The translations under genes and the position numbers were made by a program. The notes under the pieces were generated by a model, which was not told the origin of the DNA, made no database searches, and saw only the letters and a program-made list of their open reading frames with translations. 11,683 nucleotides of DNA from NCBI GenBank assembly GCA_002784245.1, contig PFKL01000109.1, positions 1-11,683 on the forward strand. The letters are read 5' to 3'. Positions 6,336 through 11,683 of this stretch are shown here, piece after piece. This DNA is from Comamonadaceae bacterium CG_4_10_14_3_um_filter_60_75. Lineage in GTDB: Bacteria > Pseudomonadota > Gammaproteobacteria > Burkholderiales > Burkholderiaceae_C. Within the stretch, counting starts at the first letter, position 1; every line of letters begins with the position of its first letter.

Positions 6336-6403
6336 AAATTTATAACAAATCAGCCTCTAGACCAATGAATACCTGTGCAAGCAGCTATTACTAAAATAGC
6401 TAT
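6336..6403 (+). repeat. dispersed intergenic repeat, copy with terminal hairpin
   Basis: A 68-base AT-rich element starting AAATTTATAA, with CAGCCTCTAG, GCAAGCAGCTATT and a closing hairpin (AGCTATT, loop ACTAA, AATAGCT). It matches the copy at 10510-10577 at about 47 of 68 positions without gaps, best at both ends and in the GCAAGCAGCTATT block. I recall similar short repeats scattered between genes in Rhodoferax, Polaromonas and Acidovorax genomes, but could not check. Confidence 0.7.
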
Positions 6404-6572
6404 GTGTGGTGTCGTTCCTGCCGTATAGCGCGCTCGGGCCGCTTCGGGCGGTGCGGGCAAGGCCTTGGGGTTGGTGCACCACATCGCGCGGATCACCTCA
6501 TGCTGACGCATTTTGGGTGCGCCATCAGCACTGGCGGGGGTCTGGATCTGCCAAGCCCAACAAGGATGGACT
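6404..6572. other. short stretch without recognisable gene
   Basis: A minus-strand frame (about 6600 down to 6410, entering from a TAA at about 6598) reads smoothly as protein-like sequence with MRQHEVIRAMWCTNPKAL, but it has no proper start, overlaps the end of the cupin gene and runs into the repeat copy. It could be the end of another broken gene. I do not recognise it. Confidence 0.3.
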
Positions 6573-7238
6573 TCAATCAAGTAGGTGGCCGGTCTTTACC
6601 AAGATCAGGCAACCCTCGACACTGAACGGTTGGTGTTGGCTTAAGTGGGGACTGCGAAGCCAGCTTCCCTGCGGGTAGCTACCGTGCTCGTCTGAAAAGA
6701 CACCTTCCACGACGTAAATCTCTTCACCACCGTAATGCCGGTGCGGATTGAAATAGGTTTCGGGCGCCCAACGAACCATGGCCGTGTGGCTGGTTCCAAA
6801 TTCAGACAAGGGCAACACGGTCAGGCCCGCCACCAGGCCTTGAAACCAGGGTGCTTCACGAGTTGAAACAACCACCCGCTCGTGGTCGTCATGCGCAAGG
6901 TGGCGAAGTTTCACAAACAAGGTGCACCCGTTCTCGGAAAATGGCGCGTGGCCGGAGCCCGAGGGATTTTTCAGGTAAGTGCCCGGACCGTAGTCGCCCA
7001 ATGCGTCGCTGAGCGTGCCATCGAGCACCAGAATTTCTTCCCCAAGGTCGTGCTCGTGCCAATCAAACTTGGCACCGGGCTCGTACCGTACGATGGAAGT
7101 TGCTCGCGCCACCTCGCCGCCATTGCGTTCCAAGAGCCGCCGATGAACGAAGGGTGACGGAGATGTTTGCCATGGCAAGGTGTTGCTGTTGACCACGCAG
7201 CGCAGTGACAAGTCGGCATTGAGCATCTGGGTATTCAT
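6573..7238 (-). CDS. ChrR-like bicupin protein
   Basis: A 221-residue protein with two cupin barrels. The first (about residues 50-112) carries H61-x-H63 and E67 (HEHDLGEEILVLDG) and H97; the second (about 155-217) carries H166-x-H168, E172/E173 (GGEEIYVVEG) and H202. These are the metal-binding positions of the ChrR/anti-ECFsigma cupin family. Unlike true ChrR anti-sigma factors it lacks the N-terminal zinc-binding sigma-interaction domain and no ECF sigma gene is adjacent, so it is more likely a metal-dependent sensor or dioxygenase-like protein of unknown substrate. Start ATG 7238 is supported by AGGAAA 8 bases upstream. The ATG overlaps the stop of a truncated methyltransferase reading frame, from whose promoter it may be transcribed. 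An upstream in-frame start at 7328 would lie inside that frame and is not supported. Confidence 0.88.
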   Translation of the reverse strand: MNTQMLNADLSLRCVVNSNTLPWQTSPSPFVHRRLLERNGGEVARATSIVRYEPGAKFDWHEHDLGEEILVLDGTLSDALGDYGPGTYLKNPSGSGHAPFSENGCTLFVKLRHLAHDDHERVVVSTREAPWFQGLVAGLTVLPLSEFGTSHTAMVRWAPETYFNPHRHYGGEEIYVVEGVFSDEHGSYPQGSWLRSPHLSQHQPFSVEGCLILVKTGHLLD

Positions 7239-7423
7239 TGGAAAAATTTCCTGTTGCGCCCCTCGCCGTCGGCCACACAAAGGATGCGTGAACCTGCCCG
7301 CCAGACGGACGCTTGTCGCCGTAGCCACTCATTGGGCTCGGTGCCAAAAACATAACTGTCTTGAGAAAAGCGCTGGTTCCAGGTCTGTGCTGGGTGGGGG
7401 AAAGGGCGACTGGTCACGGTCAT
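7235..7423 (-). pseudogene. class I SAM-dependent methyltransferase, truncated after motif I
   Basis: The 62 residues match the start of small TehB-like methyltransferases: TWNQRFSQDSYVFGTEPNEWL (14-34; relatives have 'W.eRy....yvyGtePN.fL'), then motif I as ILCVADGEGRN (47-57), which forms the SAM-binding loop. After RN the family would continue for some 130-140 residues; here five more residues and a TGA follow, and that TGA is embedded in the cupin start (ATGA, 7235-7238). No downstream half is present on either side. A deletion fusing the gene to the cupin gene explains this best; a still-translated leader peptide that delivers ribosomes to the cupin is a possible residual role. No clear Shine-Dalgarno precedes ATG 7423. 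Confidence 0.72.
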
Positions 7424-7757
7424 GCTTTTGAGGTAAATTGGCGGTGGTTTCAGAGGTGTTCCGCGCCTGTTTGAAAGCTTTTGTCATGCGCAAAAGGGTC
7501 ATTGCTAGCTCATGCATCTGCAATGTAGCAGCAGCCCGTTGTGGCTGCCAGAAGGTGTCGTATTCACCCACATCACATGCGGCTGCCCCATGCCTGGTCC
7601 ATCCGAACATTCCAGCGTTCACAACCGCAAGCCAACTGCGAGTTGCAGCTGCAGAAGCAATAGGCTGCTGTGAAGTCAGGCTTTGTTGAAGGCAAAAACC
7701 GAATCAAGCGAAATCGCTTAAATTCAAAAATCTTTCAATTCACACCACAAAGCTGCC
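7424..7757. other. divergent intergenic region (334 bases)
   Basis: Lies between the minus-strand methyltransferase/cupin unit and the plus-strand amino acid transporter, so should hold promoters for both. Visible structures: GCAGCC / GGCTGC arms (7531-7548, 6-base loop), the self-complementary TGCAGCTGCA near 7644-7653, and the inverted repeat at 7706-7719. No convincing sigma70 pair with correct spacing was found. A long minus-strand open frame (7329-7622) overlaps it, without recognisable similarity. Confidence 0.5.
7706..7719. promoter_or_regulatory. inverted repeat upstream of the amino acid transporter operon
   Basis: AAGCGA, two bases, TCGCTT: perfect 6-base arms centred about 45 bases before the ATG at 7758, followed by an AT-rich run (TTAAAT at 7718-7723 could be a -10). 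Position suggests an operator or part of the promoter. No regulator gene is adjacent to suggest which factor. Confidence 0.35.
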
Positions 7758-8552
7758 ATGCAATTCAACCGCCGCGCACTACTCAACACCTTCATTGCCA
7801 CGCTGGCCAGCACCTCCGCAGCATTTGCTGCAGAGCCCGCCAAACCCTTGATCGTTGGCATGGAGCTGGCTTACCCGCCCTTTGAAATGACCGACACCAG
7901 TGGCAAGCCCACTGGCTTCAGTGTCGATTTGGCCACCGACCTGGCCAGAAGTCTGGGGCGCCCTCTGGTCATCCAAAACACCTCTTTTGATGGCCTGATT
8001 CCTGCACTCAAAACAGGCAAGATTGACCTGGTGATCTCTTCCATGACCGCCACCGAAGAGCGTGCTAAATCGATTAATTTTTCTGACCGTTACTTTTCCT
8101 CCGGCCTGTGCCTGCTGCTGAAAAAAGCGTCCACCGCCAAAGGCATTGCTGATTTGAACCAAGCCGGCGTGAAAGTTGCCGTCAAAAAAGGCACGACAGG
8201 CCATATTTATGCCATGAGCCAGCTCAAAAATGCCCAAGTGCTGGTGTTTGACAAAGAGTCCGCTGCAGTTTTGGAAGTCTCGCAAGCCAAGGCCGACGCC
8301 TTCATCTACGACCAAATGTCCAACTACCGCAACTGGCAGCGCAACCAGGAAACCACCCGCACCCTGCTGGAGCCATTTCAAAAGGAATCCTGGGCCATTG
8401 GCATCAGCAAAGACAACAGCGCGCTCAAAGACCAAGTCAACCAGTTCATCAAGAGTTACCGAACCAGCGGCGGCTTTGACAAACTGGGCGACCGCTACCT
8501 GAAAGAAATGAACGTCGAGTTCAAACGCCTGGGCTACTCTTTTTTCCTGTGA
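7758..8552 (+). CDS. polar amino acid ABC transporter, periplasmic binding protein
   Basis: A 264-residue family 3 (SBP_bac_3) solute-binding protein. The signal peptide covers about residues 1-24 or 25 (NRR, hydrophobic core ALLNTFIATLA, cleavage near AFA-A). The mature protein shows the fold in order: LIVGMELAYPPFEM (31-44), GFSVDLATDLARSLG (53-67), FDGLIPALKTGKIDLVISSMTATEERAKSINFSDRYF (77-113) with R102 placed to hold the ligand carboxylate, GVKVAVKKGTTG (137-148), and ADAFIYDQ (179-186) with D185 placed to hold the amino group. These residues imply an alpha-amino acid ligand; which one cannot be said. Its stop is followed by a hairpin at 8554-8566, and permease and ATPase genes follow on the same strand. 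The twin arginine at 5-6 does not make a good Tat motif. Confidence 0.95.
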   Translation: MQFNRRALLNTFIATLASTSAAFAAEPAKPLIVGMELAYPPFEMTDTSGKPTGFSVDLATDLARSLGRPLVIQNTSFDGLIPALKTGKIDLVISSMTATEERAKSINFSDRYFSSGLCLLLKKASTAKGIADLNQAGVKVAVKKGTTGHIYAMSQLKNAQVLVFDKESAAVLEVSQAKADAFIYDQMSNYRNWQRNQETTRTLLEPFQKESWAIGISKDNSALKDQVNQFIKSYRTSGGFDKLGDRYLKEMNVEFKRLGYSFFL

Positions 8553-8553
8553 T

Positions 8554-8566
8554 GCTTGAGGCAAGC
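8554..8566 (+). promoter_or_regulatory. short hairpin between binding-protein and permease genes
   Basis: GCTTG, loop AGG, CAAGC begins two bases after the binding-protein stop. No U-run follows, so it is not a typical terminator. In ABC operons such intergenic hairpins often protect the 3' end of the binding-protein message and keep it more abundant than the permease message; that role is inferred. Confidence 0.4.
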
Positions 8567-8610
8567 CTGCTGTGGTGCCCCCCATTTGCCAGGTCTAGTC
8601 GGACGCGCCA

Positions 8611-9390
8611 GTGCGTTTTATGCTGATGCAAAAACGTGGGCAGCCGGTAACACTCGCTGCCCAGCTGCTTTCCTGGTGTTTGGTCGGCTTGCTGATGGCG
8701 GCGGTGTTCAGTTTTGCCTTTAGCCAACTGAAATACGGCTGGAACTGGGCGGCCATTTGGGAATACCGGCAAAAATTCATCAACGGCTGGCTGGTCACCG
8801 TGGCCATTTCTGCCGCGGCTTTGCTGTTGAGTCTGCTGATTGGTCTGCTGACCGCACTGGCACAGCGCTCGTCCGTGTTGCCACTGCGCTACCTGGCGGT
8901 GCTGTATGTGGAGGCGGTGCGTGGTACGCCACTGCTGGTGCAGATTCTGATTTTTTTCTATGTGGTGGCCAGTGCCTTTGGCCTGAACAACCGCTACGTG
9001 GCGGGGGCGCTGACGCTGTCGCTGTTTGCTGGGGCTTATTTGTCGGAGATGATTCGCGCGGGCATTGAGAGCATTCGGGGCTCGCAGCGCGAATCGGCGC
9101 GTGCCATTGGGCTGACCCAGCTGCAAACCTACCGCTACGTGATTTACCCACAGGTGGTGCGTCAGCTCATCCCGCCATTGACGGGCCAGTTTGCCTCCAT
9201 CATCAAAGACTCTTCGCTGCTGTCGATCATTGCGGTGGGTGAGTTCACGCTCAACGCGCAAGAGGTTAACGCCTTCACCTACAGCACCCTGGAGAGCTAT
9301 TTGCCACTGGCTGTGGGTTACCTTTTGCTCACGCTGCCCATTTCACTGGTCAGTCGCATCCTGGAGCGGAGGTTTCACTTTGCAACTTGA
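8611..9390 (+). CDS. polar amino acid ABC transporter, permease
   Basis: A 259-residue HisM/GlnP-type inner-membrane permease. A lead helix lies at about 17-39, then NGWLVTVAISAAALLLSLLIG (58-78), the family segment YVEAVRGTPLLVQILIFFYV (98-117), LFAGAYLSEMIRAGIESI (138-155) and the EAA loop ESARAIGLTQLQTYRYVIYPQ (161-181), followed by FASIIKDSSLLSII. With one permease gene only, a homodimer in the transporter is likely. The start is unsure: GTG 8611 is the first codon available after a stop, with a weak GGA 7 bases upstream; ATG 8620 or 8626 would shorten it by three or five residues. Its last 11 bases overlap the ATPase gene and contain that gene's start. Confidence 0.93.
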   Translation: MRFMLMQKRGQPVTLAAQLLSWCLVGLLMAAVFSFAFSQLKYGWNWAAIWEYRQKFINGWLVTVAISAAALLLSLLIGLLTALAQRSSVLPLRYLAVLYVEAVRGTPLLVQILIFFYVVASAFGLNNRYVAGALTLSLFAGAYLSEMIRAGIESIRGSQRESARAIGLTQLQTYRYVIYPQVVRQLIPPLTGQFASIIKDSSLLSIIAVGEFTLNAQEVNAFTYSTLESYLPLAVGYLLLTLPISLVSRILERRFHFAT

Positions 9391-10111
9391 GTTTTGCGGC
9401 ATCTGCAAGCAGTTTGGCGCGCGCCCAGTGCTGCGCGACATTAGCCTCAAGGTGCCAGAATTTCAGTCGCTGGCCATCGTGGGCCCGTCCGGTGGCGGCA
9501 AAACTACCTTGCTCAGAACCATCGCGGGTCTGGAAAAGCCTGACTCAGGCCGCCTGCGCATAGGCCAAGACTGGTTAGCCTTCACCGAACAAGCCCTGCT
9601 GGCGCACCGGCGCAGCATTGGCACTGTGTTCCAGGGCTACAACCTGTTTCCGCACCTCACGGCGCTTGAAAATGTGATGTTGCCGCTGGTCAAGGTGCAT
9701 GGCGTGGCGCGCGGCCAAGCGCGTGACACGGCTGATGCCTTGTTCAAACGCTTTCAGTTGCTGGCTCACGCGCATCAGCGTCCAGCCGAGCTCTCAGGCG
9801 GGCAGCAGCAGCGGGTGGCGATTGTGCGTGCCATTGCCATTGAGCCACGTTTTTTGATTTTTGACGAACCCACGTCTGCGCTTGACCCCGAGATGACCGC
9901 CGAGGTGCTCGACTGCATTGCCGAGCTGCGCGCCGAAGGCCGTCCTCTGATCATCGTTACCCACAACATGGGGTTTGCCCGCGAAGTGTCCGACCGCTGC
10001 CTGTTCATTGCCGAAGGCCAGATTCTGGAAGAAGGTCGCTCAGCCGAGCTGTTTTCAGCGCCACAGCATCCATTGATGGTGAATTTTTTGGCCAAAGTGC
10101 TGCGCTACTGA
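9380..10111 (+). CDS. polar amino acid ABC transporter, ATP-binding protein
   Basis: A 243-residue GlnQ/HisP-type ATPase powering the importer. All nucleotide-binding motifs are intact: Walker A GPSGGGKT (35-42), Q-loop Q85, signature LSGGQ (138-142), Walker B FLIFDE (158-163), D-loop SALD and switch H195. I place the start at TTG 9380: CGGAGG (9367-9372) is 7 bases upstream, the protein then begins MQLEFCGICKQFG as relatives do, and the length fits the family (about 240). Longer readings from 9191 run through the permease gene out of frame. The TTG start and the 11-base overlap imply coupled translation with the permease. No terminator follows that I can see. The substrate is set by the binding protein. 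Confidence 0.95.
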   Translation: MQLEFCGICKQFGARPVLRDISLKVPEFQSLAIVGPSGGGKTTLLRTIAGLEKPDSGRLRIGQDWLAFTEQALLAHRRSIGTVFQGYNLFPHLTALENVMLPLVKVHGVARGQARDTADALFKRFQLLAHAHQRPAELSGGQQQRVAIVRAIAIEPRFLIFDEPTSALDPEMTAEVLDCIAELRAEGRPLIIVTHNMGFAREVSDRCLFIAEGQILEEGRSAELFSAPQHPLMVNFLAKVLRY

Positions 10112-10509
10112 TCCATGCGCAAGTCAAGTCTGATGTCGACGCGGTGACATGTTGGGCCGCTTCGCACATGGCGGTGGTTGATGAATCACCCGACTGATTT
10201 GACGGCGCTGTGGCTGTTCAAGCCTGCGCGTGACCCAGTCGCCGCACCGGGTTCGACATGATGCGCCTGCCCGGTAGTTCGTCTCGCCAAAACGGTTACA
10301 AAGTGAAATCGATGAATTTTCCAGACAGGCTAGGCGAGAGGAGGCCACATAGCCGCAGCTATGGCAACGACGAGCAATAACGCCAGGCAGGAAAAGGCAC
10401 GATTTCACGTCAGTGTTTTGGCGAGACGGACTACCAGGGTTTGTTTTGGTCGGCGTTGGGTCTGGCACAGCCCAACCCGGATCTGCTCACGACCTGGGCG
10501 AGCGCCAGG
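10112..10509. other. gene-free stretch containing the large palindrome
   Basis: About 400 bases between the ATPase stop and the repeat copy that abuts the ychJ-like gene. Frames are short; a 26-codon frame (10181-10261) has no ribosome site or recognised similarity. The only marked structure is the imperfect palindrome at 10271-10438. Confidence 0.6.
10271..10438. repeat. imperfect palindrome of about 165 bp, MITE-like
   Basis: Outer arms 10273-10293 and 10415-10435 are 21-base inverted repeats with one mismatch (left arm GGTAGTTCGTCTCGCCAAAAC). Inside lie further pairs in register: GTGAAATCG (10303-10311) with CGATTTCAC (10400-10408); TTTTCC (10317-10322) with GGAAAA (10390-10395); and a perfect centre CATAGC-CGCA-GCTATG (10348-10363). 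All share nearly the same centre, 10354-10356, so the whole element would fold into one long interrupted hairpin. The bases between the pairs are only partly complementary, as in a once better palindrome that has decayed. It encodes nothing. A miniature inverted-repeat element, or paired ends of a lost insertion sequence, fits best; I see no target duplication. Confidence 0.8.
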
Positions 10510-10577
10510 AAATTTATAAAAAATCAGCTTCTGGCCCTTATTGTGAAAGCGCAAGCAGCTATTGACGCAATAGCAAT
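10510..10577 (+). repeat. dispersed intergenic repeat, second well-kept copy
   Basis: Starts AAATTTATAA like the copy at 6336-6403, shares the GCAAGCAGCTATT block, and ends in a hairpin GCTATT, loop GACGC, AATAGC (10558-10574). The loop differs from the other copy (ACTAA) while the stem is kept. Its last base overlaps the stop codon of the ychJ-like gene (TGA, 10577-10579 on the minus strand), so it forms the immediate 3' end of that transcript and may act on its stability or termination. Confidence 0.7.
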
Positions 10578-10984
10578 CAGACTTCATCCTGCTGCGTGCC
10601 ATCGATGTAAAGCCAGCGGCCGTCTTCACGCACAAAGCGGCTGATTTCATGCAGGCGCACACCACGGCCAGCGTCCCGATAACGCGCCACAAACTCCACC
10701 ACACCCACGTCACCGGTGGCCTGGGCGTGGCGCACTTCCAGGCCGAGCCATTTGACCGGTGACAGCGCCAACTCGCCCGGCGAGGTGCTGGGATGCCAGG
10801 TGGCCAGCAGGTAGTCGATCAGGCCCAGCACATAGGCGCTGTAGCGCGAGCGCATCAGCGCCTCGGGTGTGGGCGCTGGCTGGTCTTGTGTGTAACCTGC
10901 GTGCCAGCGGCCACAGCAGTTGGCGTAGGTTTTGCCACTGTCGCAGGGGCAGGCGGCGTGGTCGGCAAGCGGGGGCTTTTTCAT
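10577..10984 (-). CDS. ychJ: YchJ-family protein with SEC-C zinc motif
   Basis: A 135-residue protein of the YchJ/UPF0225 family. The N-terminal SEC-C motif is clear: C12-x-C14 and C23-C24 with H28 (ACPCDSGKTYANCCGRWHAG), expected to bind one zinc. It is followed by the family signature PTPEALMRSRYSAYVLG (39-54) and IDYLLATWHPS (56-66), then the NTF2-like part with VKWLGLEV (77-84) and VEFVARYR (96-103). Length is close to relatives (about 130-155). The biochemical role of the family is not established. ATG 10984 is chosen because it starts just before the SEC-C motif; a GTG at 11011 would add nine residues without homology. No strong ribosome site is seen at either. The gene is divergent from the small membrane protein at 11083, with 98 bases between. 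Confidence 0.9.
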   Translation of the reverse strand: MKKPPLADHAACPCDSGKTYANCCGRWHAGYTQDQPAPTPEALMRSRYSAYVLGLIDYLLATWHPSTSPGELALSPVKWLGLEVRHAQATGDVGVVEFVARYRDAGRGVRLHEISRFVREDGRWLYIDGTQQDEV

Positions 10985-11082
10985 GGCGGTAATGGTAACG
11001 GCGCAACACACCGCTTGACCAGCCTGGGCGCGAGCAAAGTAGCGACAATGCGGCTCATTTCAAACCATCAAAAAGGATCACC

Positions 11083-11247
11083 ATGAAGGGTAATTTTGCA
11101 GCCATTGTGCTGGTGTGCGTTGGCACATTTTTTCTGCTGACCAACCTGGGTTATATCAACGTCAGCCTGGCGGCGCTGCTGCGAACCTGGTGGCCGCTGA
11201 TTTTGATTGTGGTGGGTTTGTCGCTGTTTTTTACCGGCAAAAGGTAG
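11083..11247 (+). CDS. small DUF5668/LiaF-type two-helix membrane protein
   Basis: A 54-residue protein. Residues about 5-22 (FAAIVLVCVGTFFLLTNL) form a first membrane helix, and 35-51 (WWPLILIVVGLSLFF) a second, joined by a short loop GYINVSLAALLRT. The pattern 'G..fLl.NlG......l...WPlilI.iGl.ll' is that of the LiaI/LiaF-type transmembrane domain (DUF5668), often found as a stand-alone protein. The start is firm: AAGGA at 11073-11077, 5 bases before ATG 11083. A TTGACC at 11015-11020 and GACAAT at 11044-11049 upstream resemble promoter boxes but are too far apart (23 bases) to pair well. Function unknown; relatives sense envelope stress, which cannot be claimed here. Confidence 0.8.
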   Translation: MKGNFAAIVLVCVGTFFLLTNLGYINVSLAALLRTWWPLILIVVGLSLFFTGKR

Positions 11248-11325
11248 TCTGCCTGGCCTGAACTGGGGGCGCACAAGCGCAGGCTTATCATCGGCCAGGT
11301 ACATCTCAGGGACGGGATCAAAATC

Positions 11326-11683
11326 ATGGCAACTCTTATACCAGCGCTGGGGGCATGCACATCACGCATGACCTCAGGCGAGCGCCGCTTGGCCGAACGG
11401 CTGGAAAACAAGCTCGACGACGACTATCTGCTGTGGTACGACGTGCCAGTGGGTCCGACCAATGCTCACCCTGACTTTGTGGTGATACACCCAAGGCGCG
11501 GCCTGCTGATTTTGGAGGTGAAGGACTGGAAGCTGTCCACCATCCGGAGCGCCGACAAACAGACCTGGACGATCATCCCCGACGGCTCACCCAAGATGGT
11601 GGAAAACCCGCTGGAGCAAGCGCGCCAGTACGCGCACCAGGTGGTCGATGCCCTGAAACGCGACCCGCAGTTGACGCAAACCG
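11326..11683 (+). CDS. NERD-domain protein, N-terminal part (3' end outside window)
   Basis: The 119 visible residues run from ATG 11326 to the window edge without a stop. They carry a nuclease-related (NERD) domain: SGERRLAERLENKL (17-30, with the family G-E), LLWYDVPVG (35-43), then the active-site-like series PD50FVVIHPRRGLLILE64VK66DW, which has the D...ExK of restriction-type nucleases, and the downstream NPLEQARQYAHQVVDAL helix (94-110). In relatives beginning MATLIPALG.C..RMTSGERR the domain is usually followed by a superfamily I helicase, so the full protein is probably a nuclease-helicase fusion, but only the NERD part can be seen. A weak GGGA lies 8 bases before the ATG. Confidence 0.88.
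   Translation, partial: MATLIPALGACTSRMTSGERRLAERLENKLDDDYLLWYDVPVGPTNAHPDFVVIHPRRGLLILEVKDWKLSTIRSADKQTWTIIPDGSPKMVENPLEQARQYAHQVVDALKRDPQLTQT

Noticed and set aside
7329..7622. 97-codon minus-strand frame overlapping the methyltransferase remnant
   Set aside because: No recognisable domain, no clear ribosome site, and it overlaps a frame with real similarity.
7758..7832. Twin-arginine export signal in the binding protein
   Set aside because: Arg-Arg is present, but the residues around it do not fit the Tat consensus; an ordinary Sec signal peptide is enough.
7779..9261. Long minus-strand open frames opposite the amino acid transporter genes
   Set aside because: The plus-strand proteins have all family motifs; the antisense products resemble nothing and show biased composition.
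10181..10261. 26-codon frame beginning MNHPTDLTALWLF
   Set aside because: No ribosome site, no recognised similarity, and it lies in a region with no other coding signal; possibly a relic but unsupported.
10271..10438. Large palindrome as an integron attC site
   Set aside because: No paired core sites of the RYYYAAC/GTTRRRY kind at the ends, no integrase or cassettes nearby, and it is longer than usual attC sites.
11252..11299. CCTGGCC / GGCCAGG arms between the small membrane protein and the NERD gene as a terminator
   Set aside because: The loop is 34 bases and there is no T-run; it could fold but is not a convincing terminator.
1..11683. CRISPR arrays, tRNA or rRNA genes, riboswitches, complete insertion sequences
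   Set aside because: Looked for and not seen. No regularly spaced repeats, no cloverleaf-like segments, no transposase frame; in particular no cobalamin riboswitch was recognised before eutB.

Overview
The window looks like a chromosomal segment of a beta-proteobacterium, most likely a Comamonadaceae member of the Rhodoferax/Polaromonas/Acidovorax type. This rests on the GC-rich coding style, the character of the proteins (EutB/EutC, the YchJ-type SEC-C protein, the ChrR-type cupin, the NERD protein) and short AT-rich intergenic repeats that I recall as typical of that family. The assignment is inference; no rRNA or other marker gene is present.

Layout, left to right. (1) 1-1091: end of a PotB-type permease gene and a complete PotC-type permease gene, the tail of a spermidine/putrescine-class ABC transporter operon. 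(2) 1262-1947, minus strand: a complete Phd/YefM-VapC toxin-antitoxin pair. (3) 2235-2954, plus strand: a second pair, a small ribbon-helix-helix-like antitoxin and a PIN toxin, with a visible promoter and a perfect inverted repeat that probably serves as operator. (4) 2960-5354: eutB and eutC, the two subunits of adenosylcobalamin-dependent ethanolamine ammonia-lyase. eutB begins only five bases after the second toxin gene, and its Shine-Dalgarno lies over the toxin's last codons. (5) 5355-6402: a gene graveyard with the C-terminal half of a third PIN toxin, the N-terminal part of a purine nucleoside phosphorylase with an early stop, an unidentified frameshifted fragment, and a thymidine phosphorylase fragment between two oppositely oriented repeat copies. 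(6) 6573-7423, minus strand: a bicupin ChrR-like protein whose ATG overlaps the stop of a methyltransferase gene cut off just after its SAM-binding motif I. (7) 7758-10111: a complete polar amino acid ABC importer (binding protein, permease, ATPase). (8) 10112-10576: no gene seen; it holds an imperfect palindrome of about 165 bp and another copy of the dispersed repeat. (9) 10577-11683: ychJ-like gene on the minus strand, then on the plus strand a two-helix DUF5668-type membrane protein and the start of a NERD-domain protein that runs off the window.

The intact genes suggest scavenging of small nitrogenous compounds: polyamine-type transport, ethanolamine cleavage to acetaldehyde and ammonia, and amino acid uptake. 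No ethanolamine permease, EutR regulator, reactivase or microcompartment gene is visible, so EutBC would work as a free cytosolic enzyme supplied from elsewhere. Between these blocks the sequence shows repeated insertion, deletion and decay: three PIN loci within about 4.5 kb, two nucleoside-phosphorylase relics, a truncated methyltransferase and several palindromic repeats. I see no clear sign of a wholly new multigene system. The items most worth checking are the large palindrome at 10271-10438, the repeat family with its covarying hairpin, and the coupling of a toxin-antitoxin operon to eutBC.
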